From Symbiodinium microadriaticum (taxonomy: Eukaryota > Sar > Dinophyceae > Suessiales > Symbiodiniaceae): 64,000 nucleotides of DNA. Below, one piece after another: positions 1 to 9,735 of this stretch; position 1 is the first letter of the stretch, and every line of letters starts with the position of its first letter. Below the pieces are notes generated by a model. The model had not been told where the DNA came from. It worked only from the letters and a program-made list of their open reading frames with translations, and searched no databases. Location of the stretch: positions 16,645 through 80,644 of the forward strand of contig LSRX01000047.1 in the NCBI GenBank assembly GCA_001939145.1, written 5' to 3'. Position numbers and translations under genes: made by a program.

Positions 1-566
1 GGGTTTAGGGGTTTAGGGTTTAGGGGTTTAGGGTTTAGGGTTTAGGCCCAACAGCTTCCAAGAAAAAGCCCCTAAAACCCTCACGGTGTGTAGAGCCTAA
101 ACCGTAAACCCCCCCCCCCCGGAACCCCTAAACCGCTAAAGCCCCTAAACTCTCAACGCCCTAAGACTCCCTGAAGCCCAGAGGTTCAAGCACAGTGGTA
201 TTCCAACTGGAACGGGGAGAAAAAAGAACCGGAACAAAAAACAGGAGCACTCTCTAAGCCCTAAACCCCTCAACCCCCTAGAGCCCTAAACTAAGCCCCA
301 AGCCCCTAAAGCCCCAAACCCTGAGCCACTCTCGAAGGAGTGATGTTCCGATTCCGGGCCCACCCGGCAGTGACGCTTCAAAGCAGCTGCAGCGGGGGAA
401 AGAAACAAAAAACTAAGATCCTGTGGGGTTTAGGGTTTAGGGTTTAGGGTTTAGGTTGTTGGATGTTTGAGTGTTTAGAGGTTTTGTGTTTAGAGTTTAG
501 GGGCTTAGGGCTAGGGCCGCTGGGGTTTAGGGTCTAGGGTTTAGGGCTTAGGGTTCACGGTTGCAA
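1..566. repeat. Telomere-type patches, mixed orientation
   Basis: TTTAGGG-type repeats at 1-46, degenerate CCCTAAA-type at about 60-320 (with a C-run near 110), and TTTAGGG again at about 425-566. Copies vary (GGTTTAGGG, TTTAGAG, GCCTAAA). The change of orientation within 600 bases shows this is interstitial repeat and not a chromosome end. Confidence 0.9.
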
Positions 567-595
567 GGTGTGCAAGCACGGATGTCTTTGCTCAG

Positions 596-711
596 AGATG
601 GGCGCTGAAGACTTTCTGCAGCAGCCCGGGCGCTACAACTTCCTGTGCTTCATGTGCCTGAACATGGCAGCTGTGATGTGCTCGAGCCCACAGGCACCAA
701 ACACTAACTAG
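596..711 (+). CDS. Exon-like island, 37-residue open frame
   Basis: A T-rich tract ending CTCAG at 591-595 looks like a splice acceptor. The open frame after it reads through GAEDFLQQPGRYNFLCFMCL with a hydrophobic, Cys-rich stretch, and stops at 709-711. It could be an exon of a membrane protein; no family is recognised. TTTAGGG lies upstream and degenerate CCCTAAA downstream (800-860). Minus-strand coding is not excluded. Confidence 0.3.
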
Positions 712-1029
712 CCCACAGTAGCTGATCTTGAATCTTGCTCTTTTTGAAGATCGCGCATGTAGGCAAGAAGGGCTTTCGGAACCACCAGGTGCCTGAAGAC
801 AGTCTTAACCTAAAACCCAGACCCTGAACCCTCCAAGCTTTTGCCAACGCCTAAACGCTGTTTTGCAGCCTAGCTGATCACGGCTACCATGAATTCAACT
901 CGCCATGGGGCAGCTGAGGCCCAGCCGCCACCTTGCAGTGCTTGCTACAGTGACCACAGACTTGGATTCAGGTTTTGGAACGATGTGAGGTTGAAGGAAC
1001 AGGATGACGATCACATAGAAGATGATGCT
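712..1029. other. No feature recognised
   Basis: Unique sequence with a short degenerate CCCTAAA patch near 805-860. A 61-codon open frame at 889-1074 has no recognisable content. Confidence 0.5.
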
Positions 1030-1240
1030 CAGATGTTAATGCTGTGGCTCACGTCGCTGGTGATGGTGTGGTGATTGTCATGGCGATGATGATGATGATG
1101 CTGCTGATGATGATGATGAGGTTGGTCATGACGATGATGCCGGTAGTGATTCTTCACCTGCTGTTCATCATGATGATGATGGTGGTGATGATGATGACGA
1201 GGCTGATGACTTTTGATGGTGATGCTGATGACGGTCACGG
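1030..1240 (+). repeat. Imperfect GAT/GATGATG trinucleotide repeat
   Basis: Dense ATGATG/GATGAT runs interrupted by GGTGAT and GACGAT. All frames stay open and give Met-, His- or Asp-rich strings, so the open frames here are repeat artefacts. Related GAT-rich tracts occur near 39.45, 50.05 and 51.35 kb. Confidence 0.85.
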
Positions 1241-1340
1241 CACGGGCGTGCTTGCCGATGGCAATGGCTGTGTGCCGAGGAAGGCAAGATGCAAAGACGT
1301 ATTGCTGCTAGGACCGTCTGAAGAGACTTCTTGATCCAAA

Positions 1341-1445
1341 TCCTGCATTACCTTAAGGACCCTAAACTATGGGAATTATGGTTACCCTAAGGACCCTAAA
1401 CTATGGGAATTATGGGTATATTCCTTATTATGGGGTACTGCAGGA
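1341..1445. mobile_element. Palindromic MITE-like element with internal tandem repeat
   Basis: Ends are inverted: TCCTGCATTACC at 1341 and GGGGTACTGCAGGA ending at 1445. Inside, a ~32-bp unit (ACCCTAAGGACCCTAAACTA...) occurs twice in tandem. No coding capacity. Length (~105 bp) matches the other palindromic elements in the window. Confidence 0.5.
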
Positions 1446-1527
1446 TACGGTTCCCCCCGGTGAGAACACCACTTAGTGGAGTCCCGGAGGCCGGCCTTAA
1501 CCACTGAGGCCTCCGACCCTGAACCCT

Positions 1528-1625
1528 TTATTTTATTACTATATTTCACTATATCATATTATACTGTATTATATTATATTATAGTATATTATATTCTATT
1601 CTATTATATTATTATTATTATGTAT
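1528..1625. repeat. AT-rich pentamer-phased repeat
   Basis: Degenerate TTATA/TATAG pentamers in register (TTATA TTATA GTATA TTATA TTCTA). The first of several such tracts in the window; see 6395, 7585, 8523, 9580 and 41260. Confidence 0.7.
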
Positions 1626-2220
1626 CCGAATGAAGGTGTAGGAGTGGCTGAGTCAAGTTGATGTAGAGGGTTCCTCGAGACACCCGCATCCGAAACCGCG
1701 GTCCTCCAGACTCCACTGCCTCCACGCAACTCAACATCCTAAACCAACGAAAGGTCACGGTCAGAGCCTCAAGTTCGATATCCAAGCCCTCCTTTAGGGT
1801 GCTCCGAAAGCTTCATCTACCTCCAAGACTAGACCATTTACACTCTGTCAATCCACCTTGATGTAAAGCGTCCGAAAACGTTTCCACGTGGGATCCTCGC
1901 CCCCCAAATCTTCCCACCGCGAGGTGGACGAGCCGGACCTCTCAATGGAGCTGGCCGGCTCCCTTCAGCGATGTCTAGAGGCCTTGAAAGCACACGAGCT
2001 TAGGTTTAGGGTTTATCAAGTAATATAGACCCCTAAGTAGTTGCCAATATTAGTCCTTAGGGTTCCGAAAAACCCCGCAACTCTACACTAGTGACTACGG
2101 CCACGATATTGTGGGACCTTTCGGGTTTTAGGATTTCAGTTTCCAGGTGCGCGGTATGGTTGCAGCGCTTCGCTTAGGAGCCATGCGCAGCTGTATTCCC
2201 CTGTACAGTCCAATGTAGAT
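1626..2220. other. No feature recognised
   Basis: Mostly unique sequence. One short TTTAGGG-like stretch near 2000. No open frame with convincing splice borders on either strand. Confidence 0.5.
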
Positions 2221-2226
2221 GAGGCG

Positions 2227-2263
<37 letters not shown>

Positions 2264-2865
2264 TGAGATACGCACGCTCCCTTAACCTGAAGGAAGGAAG
2301 AGAGTGAGATAGATATGAGAAGCTTCGTACATATAAATACGCACATAAAAAGTCACAAAAGCGAGCAAAGACAGACAAATAAATAAACATCACCATAAAT
2401 GGAATACTGGATACATCACTAGATACATGCATAGGTAGCAAGGCATGTCGACAGAAACATACGTGCATACATAAGTACGTAAATACAAACATAACAATCA
2501 TAGCGATAAGTTATAGATACAGATCTAGATGTAGAGAGGGAGAGAGACTTCAGATGCAGACATAAACACAGATGTAAGTTTATACACAGCGAGCAATTAA
2601 TCAAACACAAACATAAATATGTATCGCTGTATATATATATATGTGTAATCTACATACATGTATGTACATATATGTACATATATGTATATGTAGGTATATA
2701 TACATATGTATGTGTATATATATATATATGTATGTATATGTAATGTACATACATATATGTTCACTATGTATGTATATGCATGCATATGTTTGTATATGTA
2801 TGTATGATTATGTGTTTATATATATATATATATACATGTGTACAGATCTTTGGACACACACACAC

Positions 2866-2905
<40 letters not shown>

Positions 2906-2992
2906 CCGTGCACTTACATCTGTAAATATGTGTATGTATAGGTATAGATACAGATTGTGTTTTATACGTACATACTTGTATATATGTATGTA

Positions 2993-3029
<37 letters not shown>

Positions 3030-3090
3030 GCATGTATGTCTGATGTATGTATGTATGTATGTATGTATGTATGTATGTATATGTACATGC
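2221..3090. repeat. Microsatellite cluster (GA, TA, TATG, TCTG)
   Basis: (GA)n at about 2226-2266; TA/TATG-rich tracts from 2625 to 2990, including (TA)n at 2816-2836 and 2880-2905; (TCTG)n at about 2993-3030; (TATG)n at 3045-3080. Open frames through it on both strands (IYIYIY, YVCMYVCM) are low-complexity artefacts. Confidence 0.9.
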
Positions 3091-3240
3091 ATATGCAAAT
3101 GAATATGAAGATATGGATGAGTTGCCGTCGTGAACGAAGAGGCAGCTTAGAAGCTCTGCGGCAGCGGCAGATTGCTGGGTCACCAATGGGACGGACCCAA
3201 AAGTTTGCAGTAAATAGGGGAGCCCGGGAAAGCACGCTGA

Positions 3241-3970
3241 ACCCCTAAAAGGCGAACCCCCAAACCCTAAACCCCCGAAGGCTACGCCCTAAACCCCAAA
3301 CCACCAGAGGAGGAGTTGGGAGCCATTTGAACCCCAAGCTCCCAGAGTAGGGAACAGGGTTTAGAGTTTAGGGTTTAGGGTTTAGAGTTAGGGTTTAGAG
3401 TTTAGGGTTTAGAGTTAGGGTTTAGAGTAAGGGTTTGGAGTTTAGGGTTTAGAGTTTAGGGTTTAGGGTTTAGGTTGAAAGTTGCGATGATCATAGCGGA
3501 GATTTTCGGCAGGCTCTCGAGCTGGAGTTCTCGAAAGAGGCAGGGCCGAAGATGCATTAGGGTTTGGGGTTTAGGGTTTAGGGTTTAGGGTTAAGGGTTT
3601 AGGGTTTAGGGTTTGGGGTTTAGGGTTTAGGGTTGGGGTTTGTGGGTGTAGATCAGATTTTCGGGTTTAAGCAGGCTGGTCTGGTTTAGGGTTCACTGCT
3701 TCGGGGACTGTGCTGCATGGGTGGTAGTGCTCAGTCTTTCTGAAGCGATGTAAAGTTCATGAGGCTGTTCTGATAGGGTTTGTGGAGTGGTTCCAACAGG
3801 ATGTTGCAGCAGCTCTAGAAGGGGTTAGAGTACAGTTTATATAGGGGTTAGCAGGTGCTCGAGGGTTCTTACGGGGTTGCCCGGGTTGGCGTTGAAGGGT
3901 TTAGGGGATTCGGGATCTGGGAAGATGACGGAAAAGCAACGGCTCGAGGTTTGGCATGGAGGGTGGTGTT
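3241..3970. repeat. Telomere-type patches, then unique spacer
   Basis: CCCTAAA-type at 3241-3305, TTTAGGG/TTTAGAG at 3355-3475 and TTTAGGG at 3555-3660. From 3661 to 3970 the sequence is unique and GT-rich; no gene is seen there. Confidence 0.85.
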
Positions 3971-3986
3971 CCCTAAACCCTAAACC

Positions 3987-4284
3987 CTAAATTGCAGGAG
4001 CGCAGAAAGTGTATCCCCCATTCTGGAGGAGGCAGGTACGGCATGGTGTTTGAAAGAGGGCCTGGAAGACCCAGTCGGCATACGGAGGGCCGGAGGGCCC
4101 CCAGACGCACTTCCGTCTCAGCAGCTGTCCGGCACCGATCAGTACGAGCGGGCCTGAGAGATCGCTGGTTTGCCACAGCCGACGTAGGATAGTGCACACT
4201 AGCGCTCCTGTGTAGCTTCCCGCAGAAAAGCCCATGATGCGGACTGGCCTCGCGTGCATCGCAGCAAAGGCGATGCACATGGCT
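3987..4284 (-). pseudogene. Alpha/beta-hydrolase-like fragment, frame broken
   Basis: On the minus strand, from about 4284 downward, the frame reads ARPVRIMGFSAGSYTGAL, which contains the nucleophile-elbow pattern G-x-S-x-G (GFSAGS) after a beta-strand-like VRIM, followed by a helix-like CTILRRL and a strand-like PLVLIGAG. This order is typical of alpha/beta hydrolases. The same frame then becomes Cys/Trp-rich and unconvincing, while the neighbouring frame gives TEVRLGALRPSV, which fits the next strand better. That implies a frameshift or a missed intron. No Asp/His of the triad is identifiable. I recall similar SAGSYTG proteins in dinoflagellates. It may be a decayed exon rather than a functional gene. 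Confidence 0.4.
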
Positions 4285-4329
4285 GAAATGCATCCACTAT
4301 GCGGCTGCTGGTGGTGAGAGTTGCTAGCT

Positions 4330-4745
4330 AGCCTTACCCCTAAACCCTTACCCCTAAACCTTAAACCCTAAACCCTACCATGAACCGCTGAACCGCCGAG
4401 CCGGACAAGCACGACTTGTCAACCCCCAGCAGCCGGTAAGCCAAAGTTGGAAAGCCCAGGCCCGAACCCGAACCCCTAAACCCCAAACAAAAACCCCAAA
4501 CCCGAGGCTTCAAGCCCTGAGCTGAACTCCAAAGCTAGTGTCTTGAACTCCAAACCCCAAGGCCTAACTCGAAACCCGAGGTCCCAACTAATTTAGAGCC
4601 CAGGCCCGAAGCCGGACCGAGGATCTCACCATAGTTTCTAAATAGTCGGATCCCTGTTGTCGGGTTTAGGGTTTAGGGTTTAGGGGTTAGGGTGTAGGGT
4701 TTAGGGTTTAGGGGTTCCTTAACCCTAAACCCTAAACCCGAAACC
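4330..4745. repeat. Telomere-type patches with inverted junction
   Basis: Degenerate CCCTAAA/CCCGAA at 4330-4600, TTTAGGG at 4660-4713, then after a few bases CCCTAAA at 4720-4740. The last two arrays are complementary and almost touch, so 4675-4740 can form a hairpin. Confidence 0.85.
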
Positions 4746-4777
4746 GCTAACTTTAAGAGGCCGCCCTTTGCCCTCAG

Positions 4778-4857
4778 AGGTCCGGAAGCTCGAAGCACCA
4801 TGCGACGACCTGGAGGACGAGATCCAGTGCGTGGGGGACCTGGTCGAAGCCTTTTTG
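4778..4857 (+). CDS. Exon island, acidic helix
   Basis: Acceptor-like CTTTGCCCTCAG ends at 4777 and a GT donor (GGTTAAG) starts at 4858. The 80 bases between encode VRKLEAPCDDLEDEIQCVGD LVEAFL, an acidic amphipathic stretch. CCCTAAA ends 32 bases upstream and TTTAGGG starts about 10 bases downstream. Function unknown. Confidence 0.5.
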
Positions 4858-4865
4858 GTTAAGCC

Positions 4866-5310
4866 GCTTAGGGTTTAGGGTTTAGGGTTTAGGGTTTAGT
4901 TAAGCCGTTCATAACCCTAAACATATCAGGGCCACCCTTGAACTCTGAAGCCAAAAACACAACCCTGGTGTGCGCTTAAGATATGTTTCGTGACCTTGTG
5001 GGGTTGAGGAGGTCCGAGCGGTTGAGGTTCTCCGAACCCTGGCCCTGTTCGGCACTCCGCATCATGTTGGATGTGTAGATATATACATATAAAAAGGTGT
5101 AGAAGAATAGATAGACAGATAGATAGATGAGTGGATGGATGGATTGATAGAGAGACAGACAGCTAGCTAGCTAGCTAGCTAGCTAGCTAGGTCGGTACAT
5201 AGATAGATAGATCGATAGAAGGATAAATAGCTAGACATATCAAAAGCATATATATATATATATATACACACACATACATACATACACACATACAGCCGAC
5301 AGAGCACATT
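4866..5310. repeat. TTTAGGG patch and microsatellites
   Basis: TTTAGGG at 4866-4900 followed by a short CCCTAAA near 4910. From 5070 to 5290: TAGA/GATA-like repeats, a CTAG-rich tract (about 5162-5191), (TA)n near 5250 and ACAC/CATA repeats. Confidence 0.85.
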
Positions 5311-6394
5311 AATCCCTAAACCCTAAACCCTACGCCGTAAACCCGTTACCCCGAAAGGTCCAGCTGAAATTTGCGGATGCAGCTGCCTCTGAAATTGCGT
5401 GGTGGCCAAGCCTTGCATGGGTGCGAGTTTCTGGTATAGGAGATTGAAAGAATTAGACGTAGTATCCCCTGATACCCCCTGTATAGACTATACAAACGTT
5501 TACCCCGAAACATTAAAATGCCTCTAGTGCAGTGGGCACTTCGCTTCTTATTTCTCTGGATGGCAGTCTTCCAGAATAGGCTTCATGTAGTAGGCTAGCT
5601 GTCGTGGGGTGGGCAGGAATGGTGGTCAGATGTGCCCTGCGCCCCCTGCACACCCACACCCCACTGCACCTACACTGACTTACATAGTGCAACATGCCAG
5701 AACATACAACAACTACCTGCAAGCCACACTAGGCGTCGTCTGTTGATAGGAACGAGTTCACGTATAAATCAAGAATCGCATGTGTGTGTGTATCTGTGTA
5801 CCAAAGTCCCATGCATATACATATGCTCATTCATAACGTGTCCTACCCGACGCATTGTACGCGAACGGAAAGACTTTTCATCACGTGCCAGCAGGGATCT
5901 TCTGGAATCTCGGACAGATAACACAACATGCCAATGTACTATAGTATACTATTGTGCATCCCTGCCAGACTGGAATTTTCGATTAAGCCCAGGTGTTCTA
6001 AACTAGGACTCAAGATTTACGGTTGGGAATGTAGGTCTCATGGATTAGGATTAGCCCCAGACCACTGGAGCCACAAGATCTTATGCTTTTGTTTTGGTCG
6101 TTTTCGTTTTCTGGTTTGGGATTCGGAGTGTTATCAGCAACCTTTATGCTCGCTGCAGTCATGATCCTTTTAACAGAAGATGCGACATAGGTGCAGCATT
6201 GGTAGCCGTGTCAGCTACAGCAGCAGCTGCGTTTACAGTAGGCCTCGGAGTAGGCGTAGACGCCGCGGCAGTAGCGAGTAGCGGTTTCTTTATGGTGGTT
6301 GTAGTCGTTGTAATATGTTTTCCGTTTTTTGGCGGAGGTAAGGGGAATAGCACCGAAACCCGAAACTCTAAACCCTAAACTTTAATCACGAAAT
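5311..6394. other. Mostly unique; no gene recognised
   Basis: Short CCCTAAA patches at 5311-5340 and 6360-6385. The frame at 6094-6378 (+) is Ala/Val-rich and hydrophobic (AALVAVSATAAAAF) but has no start context, splice border or family signature, and part of it comes from GTAGTCGTT-like low complexity. Confidence 0.45.
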
Positions 6395-6612
6395 GAAACT
6401 GTTTTAGTACATAATAACGCATTCTTGTATAATATCGTATGGTAGAGTTTTTTGTAATGCATCATAGCATATTATAGTGTAGTATACTGTAGTAGATTAT
6501 GGTATATTATGGTACACTATCGTATATTATAGTACCTCACAGTAGATTATAGTACTTTACGGCACACCAGAGTATCTTGCAGTCTTTTGCAGTACTTTAT
6601 CGCATGTTATAG
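6395..6612 (+). repeat. Degenerate 10-bp phased AT repeat
   Basis: From about 6490 the sequence splits cleanly into decamers that mostly begin with G: GTAGATTATG, GTATATTATG, GTACACTATC, GTATATTATA, GTACCTCACA, GTAGATTATA, GTACTTTACG and so on to GCATGTTATA. At least 12 consecutive units in register with varied bases. Confidence 0.75.
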
Positions 6613-6740
6613 TATGCCCTAAACCCTAAACCCTAAACCCTAAACCCTAAACCCTAAACCCCTAAACCCCTAAACCCCTAAACCCCTAAACCCTTAAACC
6701 CCTAAACCCCTAAAACCCCAAACCCCTAAAGCCCTGAGAT
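6607..6740 (-). repeat. CCCTAAA array
   Basis: Near-perfect CCCTAAA units at 6614-6660 followed by CCCCTAAA variants to about 6735. Lies immediately upstream of the exon island at 6767. Confidence 0.95.
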
Positions 6741-6766
6741 CTTCCCGAGGTCGCCCTTCTCCGCAG

Positions 6767-6829
6767 CTTCAACCCGGAGCTCGCAGAGGACCGGAACCTC
6801 GAAAGCGGGCCTGGAGCTTCAGGGAATGG
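6767..6829 (+). CDS. Exon island between CCCTAAA and TTTAGGG
   Basis: Acceptor-like CCTTCTCCGCAG ends at 6766 and a GT donor starts at 6830. The 63 bases encode FNPELAEDRNLESGPGASGN, GC-rich at third positions. CCCTAAA repeats end about 30 bases upstream and TTTAGGG starts within 10 bases downstream. Function unknown. Confidence 0.5.
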
Positions 6830-6837
6830 GTTTTATT

Positions 6838-7080
6838 CAGGGTTTAGGGTTCATGGCTTAGGGCTTAGGGTTTAGGGCTTAGGGTTTAGGGTTTAGGGTT
6901 TAGGGACTAGACCCCCTCTAAGGGGTTCCTCTGAAGGGTTCCTTTGAGGGGTTATTCTTATTCTATAGGGGACCTTATAGGGTTTAGGATCTGGGGGCCC
7001 AGACCTCCCAGCATCCCTGAACTCATGAACCCTAAACCCTAAGCCCTCAACCCTGAATGAGGAAAGATACGTTGAAGTGT
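6838..7080. repeat. TTTAGGG patch and flanks
   Basis: TTTAGGG variants at 6838-6906; AAGGGGTTCC-like short repeats at 6915-6960; a CCCTAAA patch at 7025-7055. Confidence 0.8.
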
Positions 7081-7093
7081 AGTAGAAGTCGGG

Positions 7094-7239
7094 CCTTCCA
7101 ATATCCCTTAACTAGGAAATATATTGCAAGTAGCAGGGATCCTACTCCTCAATAAAGGAATATACTGCAAATAATGGTTCGGATCCCGAATATGACTTAA
7201 GACTTGAGGTATATTCCTCGATGAAGGGATGTTGGAAGG
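7094..7239. mobile_element. Palindromic MITE-like element
   Basis: Left end CCTTCCAATATCCCTTAACT and right end GATGAAGGGATGTTGGAAGG are inverted copies with few mismatches over ~25 bp. Internal AGGAATATACTGCAA-like motifs occur twice. Non-coding, 146 bp. Confidence 0.6.
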
Positions 7240-7289
7240 TCTGGGCATTTCGGCAAAGCCCAGCAAAGTCCGCAGAATCGGGTCGAAGG

Positions 7290-7584
7290 ATTTAGGGTCT
7301 AGGGTTTAGGGTTTGGGGTTTAGGGTTTAGGGCTTTAGGGTTTGGGTTTAGGATGTGGCCCAGCTACATGGGGGGCTTGGGGATGAGAAACGTTGGCATG
7401 TAGTTTAGGGTTTTGGGGTTTAGTATTCGGGGGGGGCGGGAGGGGCGGGGAGGGGGAGGGGTTCAGCAGGATGATCGATTGTGGCTGAACTTTGTGAAGT
7501 TTTCCGGAGCTGGGCGTTAAGTGCTTCAAGTTTAGTTAAAGAATGCGGTGCGATTTGGAGGAATCCAGGTTGGCCAAGAACTAG
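7290..7584. repeat. TTTAGGG patches and G-rich tract
   Basis: TTTAGGG/TTTGGGG variants at 7285-7350 and 7405-7425, then a purine run of GGGGGGCGGGAGGGGCGGGG type at about 7430-7460 that could form G-quadruplexes. Nothing further to 7584. Confidence 0.75.
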
Positions 7585-7860
7585 AGTAGTAATAGATAGT
7601 AGATTATATAGTATATACTATAGTGTTTTGATTTTCTTTAGTATGCTGTAGTGTCTTACAGTGTTTTTATTATAGTATATCAGTATATAGTAGAGTATAG
7701 TATATTTTACTGTATTGTAGAAAGAGTCTAGTGCCGTATAATATCACATAGCATAGTATAGCATCGCATAATATCATTTCCAGTCGTAAAATATCGTATT
7801 TTAGAGTACCGTAGGATATAGTATATTGTAGTATACTCTTGCATTTATAGTTCAGTACAG
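7585..7860. repeat. 10-bp phased AT repeat
   Basis: Degenerate GTATA/TAGTA units (GTAGATTATA, GTGTCTTACA, GTGTTTTTAT) similar to 6490-6612, with less strict register. Confidence 0.6.
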
Positions 7861-8400
7861 TCTTTTGGTTTATTGAAGCCAGACCATCGGCAGCATGCCG
7901 AGGCATGAAAGAAGAGGTCGTCGCGATGCTCGAATTGAAAAACATTTCAGGTCTCAGGGCAAGCAGAGCCACCGCCAACTTACGTGCTTCAGGACGATCT
8001 TTCGCACGATGCTCTGAACTCAGATTGCGGTTTCGTTCGGGCGATGTCATGTAGGAGTCAGCGGGTTCATCAACTCGGCTGTCCTCCTTCCAGAACGGGA
8101 TGCTGTGCGAGCAAGTTCTCCAGCAGGTTTCCGTTCTCGCCGTAGACATGCTTAGCAGGGATCCGGATCTTTCAGTGCACGCAGCTGCGAGAGTTCAGGT
8201 CCACAGCATCATCCACACGCAGTCGGTGGCCGTCGCCTTGAAAAGGGTTTGGTTTACTCCGGATTCTGGACCGCGCAGTAGACAGAGGCTGGCAAAACAC
8301 AGCCTTGAGTATCATGGCAGGGCTGGGCATGGAATGAGCGCACAAACAGTACTGTGCCATAGTATCCACCGAATCTTCTGAGACCCTAAAGCCTACTGGA
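7861..8400 (-). CDS. Repeat-free stretch with exon-like frames
   Basis: The minus-strand frame at 8149-7860 (SIPFWKEDSRVDEPADSYMT...ARKLAVALLALRPEMF) and a second minus frame ending near 8070 (VYGENGNLLENLLAQHP) look like coding text, with an acceptor-like CCTTTTCAAG around 8245. The plus strand is also open at 8100-8381. No family recognised and the strand is not settled. Confidence 0.25.
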
Positions 8401-8522
8401 ATCCTGCGACACCGTGGAACCCTGACCCTGAAACGAACCCCACGCCCTGAAGTCTTCACCTTCAAGTTCCGAATGCTGATTCCCAATCCTAGACGCCGAG
8501 CGCTGAGTGTATTCTGTTCGAG

Positions 8523-8592
8523 ACCACATATACTATACGATTCGATATGATTCTACACGATACTATGCTATAATATATGATATCATGCTATA
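8523..8592. repeat. Pentamer-phased AT repeat
   Basis: Pentamers in register: ACTAT ACGAT TCGAT ATGAT TCTAC ACGAT ACTAT GCTAT AATAT ATGAT ATCAT GCTAT. Confidence 0.75.
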
Positions 8593-9208
8593 GGAACAAG
8601 ACAAGACTCATTGCACTGAAGATACGGTCCATCCAGCCCGTATGAAGCCCCAACAGGATCCTTGAAACATTGTTTCAAGGCCTTCTAACACCTTTAGAAA
8701 GTCCATAGTCATGGACCTTACAAGCCTGGTAAGCCCCTGAGACCCTTCTGAAGACCCTTCTGCCCATTAAAGCCCCTAAATCCTAAAGCCCTAGCCTTTA
8801 GGTTGGCCGTTTGAGCACGCCAATGCTGGCTGCTCCGCCCTAAGGGCATCCTGCGAGACTGCGGTGGTAACGGTTTAGGGGTTTAGGGTCGGGATCCGGT
8901 AGGGGTGCTTCAGTGCACTCTGTTGTAGTGGAATCTTCGTGGTCCGGTTTTTCGATTCTGCTAACCCGTCGATGGTTTCGGGACTGTCTTCTCCGGTTTT
9001 GGGCTTTGCGGTATTAGGTTTTGTGGTCATTCCTTTCAGGGCGGGCTTTTGGTTCAGGCCTTAGCCCCCGGCCATTAGCTCTCAAAAGGAGCGAAACGAG
9101 AATCGGGCTCCGACCTCTTCGTGTTGAGTCCTTCCCCGTTGGCTTAAGGCTCGGTTGAATGTTCAGAGGCCTGGAATTCGGGATGTAGGTTTGGGGTTTG
9201 GGGTGCAA
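8593..9208. other. No feature recognised
   Basis: Unique sequence with minor telomere-like fragments near 8760-8800 and 8873-8890. No convincing frame. Confidence 0.45.
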
Positions 9209-9353
9209 GGCGAACTGTTCTATAAACTGGCTCCATGCATGTCTGACGTTATGAAGCTGGAGGAGTCGTCAGAAGTGTGGGGCTACTTTTGGGGTCGAGG
9301 GTTGATTGTCTATGAGGGCTGCATGGAGGATCTGAAAGAGTTGGAAACTGACC
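9209..9353 (+). CDS. Exon-like island
   Basis: After GGTGCAAG at 9201-9208 the frame reads GELFYKLAPCMSDVMKLEES and continues EVWGYFWGRGLIVYEGCM and EDLKELETD, up to the CCCTAAA patch at 9355. Composition is protein-like; no domain recognised. Confidence 0.35.
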
Positions 9354-9510
9354 TAAACCCTAAGCCCTAAGCCCCTAAAACCTCCAAATCCCTAAAACCC
9401 TAAACCCCAGACCCTAAAAACCGCCAGATCCCCTAAAAAAACACCAGATCCCCAAAACCCCAAACCCTTAAACACCACCAAATCCCTTCAAACCCCAAGC
9501 TTTCGCTGCG
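9354..9510 (-). repeat. Degenerate CCCTAAA with CCAGATCCCC interruptions
   Basis: CCCTAAA units alternate with AACCGCCAGATCCCC-type segments three times (about 9381, 9420, 9440, 9475), a higher-order variant of the telomere motif. Confidence 0.75.
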
Positions 9511-9579
9511 GCAAGCCGAGAGTTGGAATAGCAGAGGGCTTCAGCGCTTAGCTTCTTCCCGAACCCTGCAGCCCCAAAT

Positions 9580-9735
9580 AGATTGCAGTATAGTATAGTT
9601 GATTATAGCCTATTCTGGTAGATTGTAGTGTAGAATAGTAGCTTGTAGTATGTATCATGGTATGTAATAGCATAAAGTAGTAGCTTATAATATGTGATCG
9701 TATGTTATAGCGTATTCTGGTGTACTACGCATATA
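9580..9735 (+). repeat. 10-bp phased AT repeat
   Basis: Decamers such as GTAGATTGTA, GTGTAGAATA, GTAGCTTGTA, GTATGTATCA, GTATGTTATA, GCGTATTCTG in near register; same family as 6490-6612. Confidence 0.7.

Noticed and set aside
1..566. Window start as a chromosome end
   Set aside because: TTTAGGG patches of both orientations, degenerate and interspersed with unique sequence, continue across all 64 kb; position 1 is not special.
2597..3250. Overlapping open frames rich in Tyr/Ile/Cys/Met
   Set aside because: Products of TA, TATG and TCTG microsatellites on both strands.
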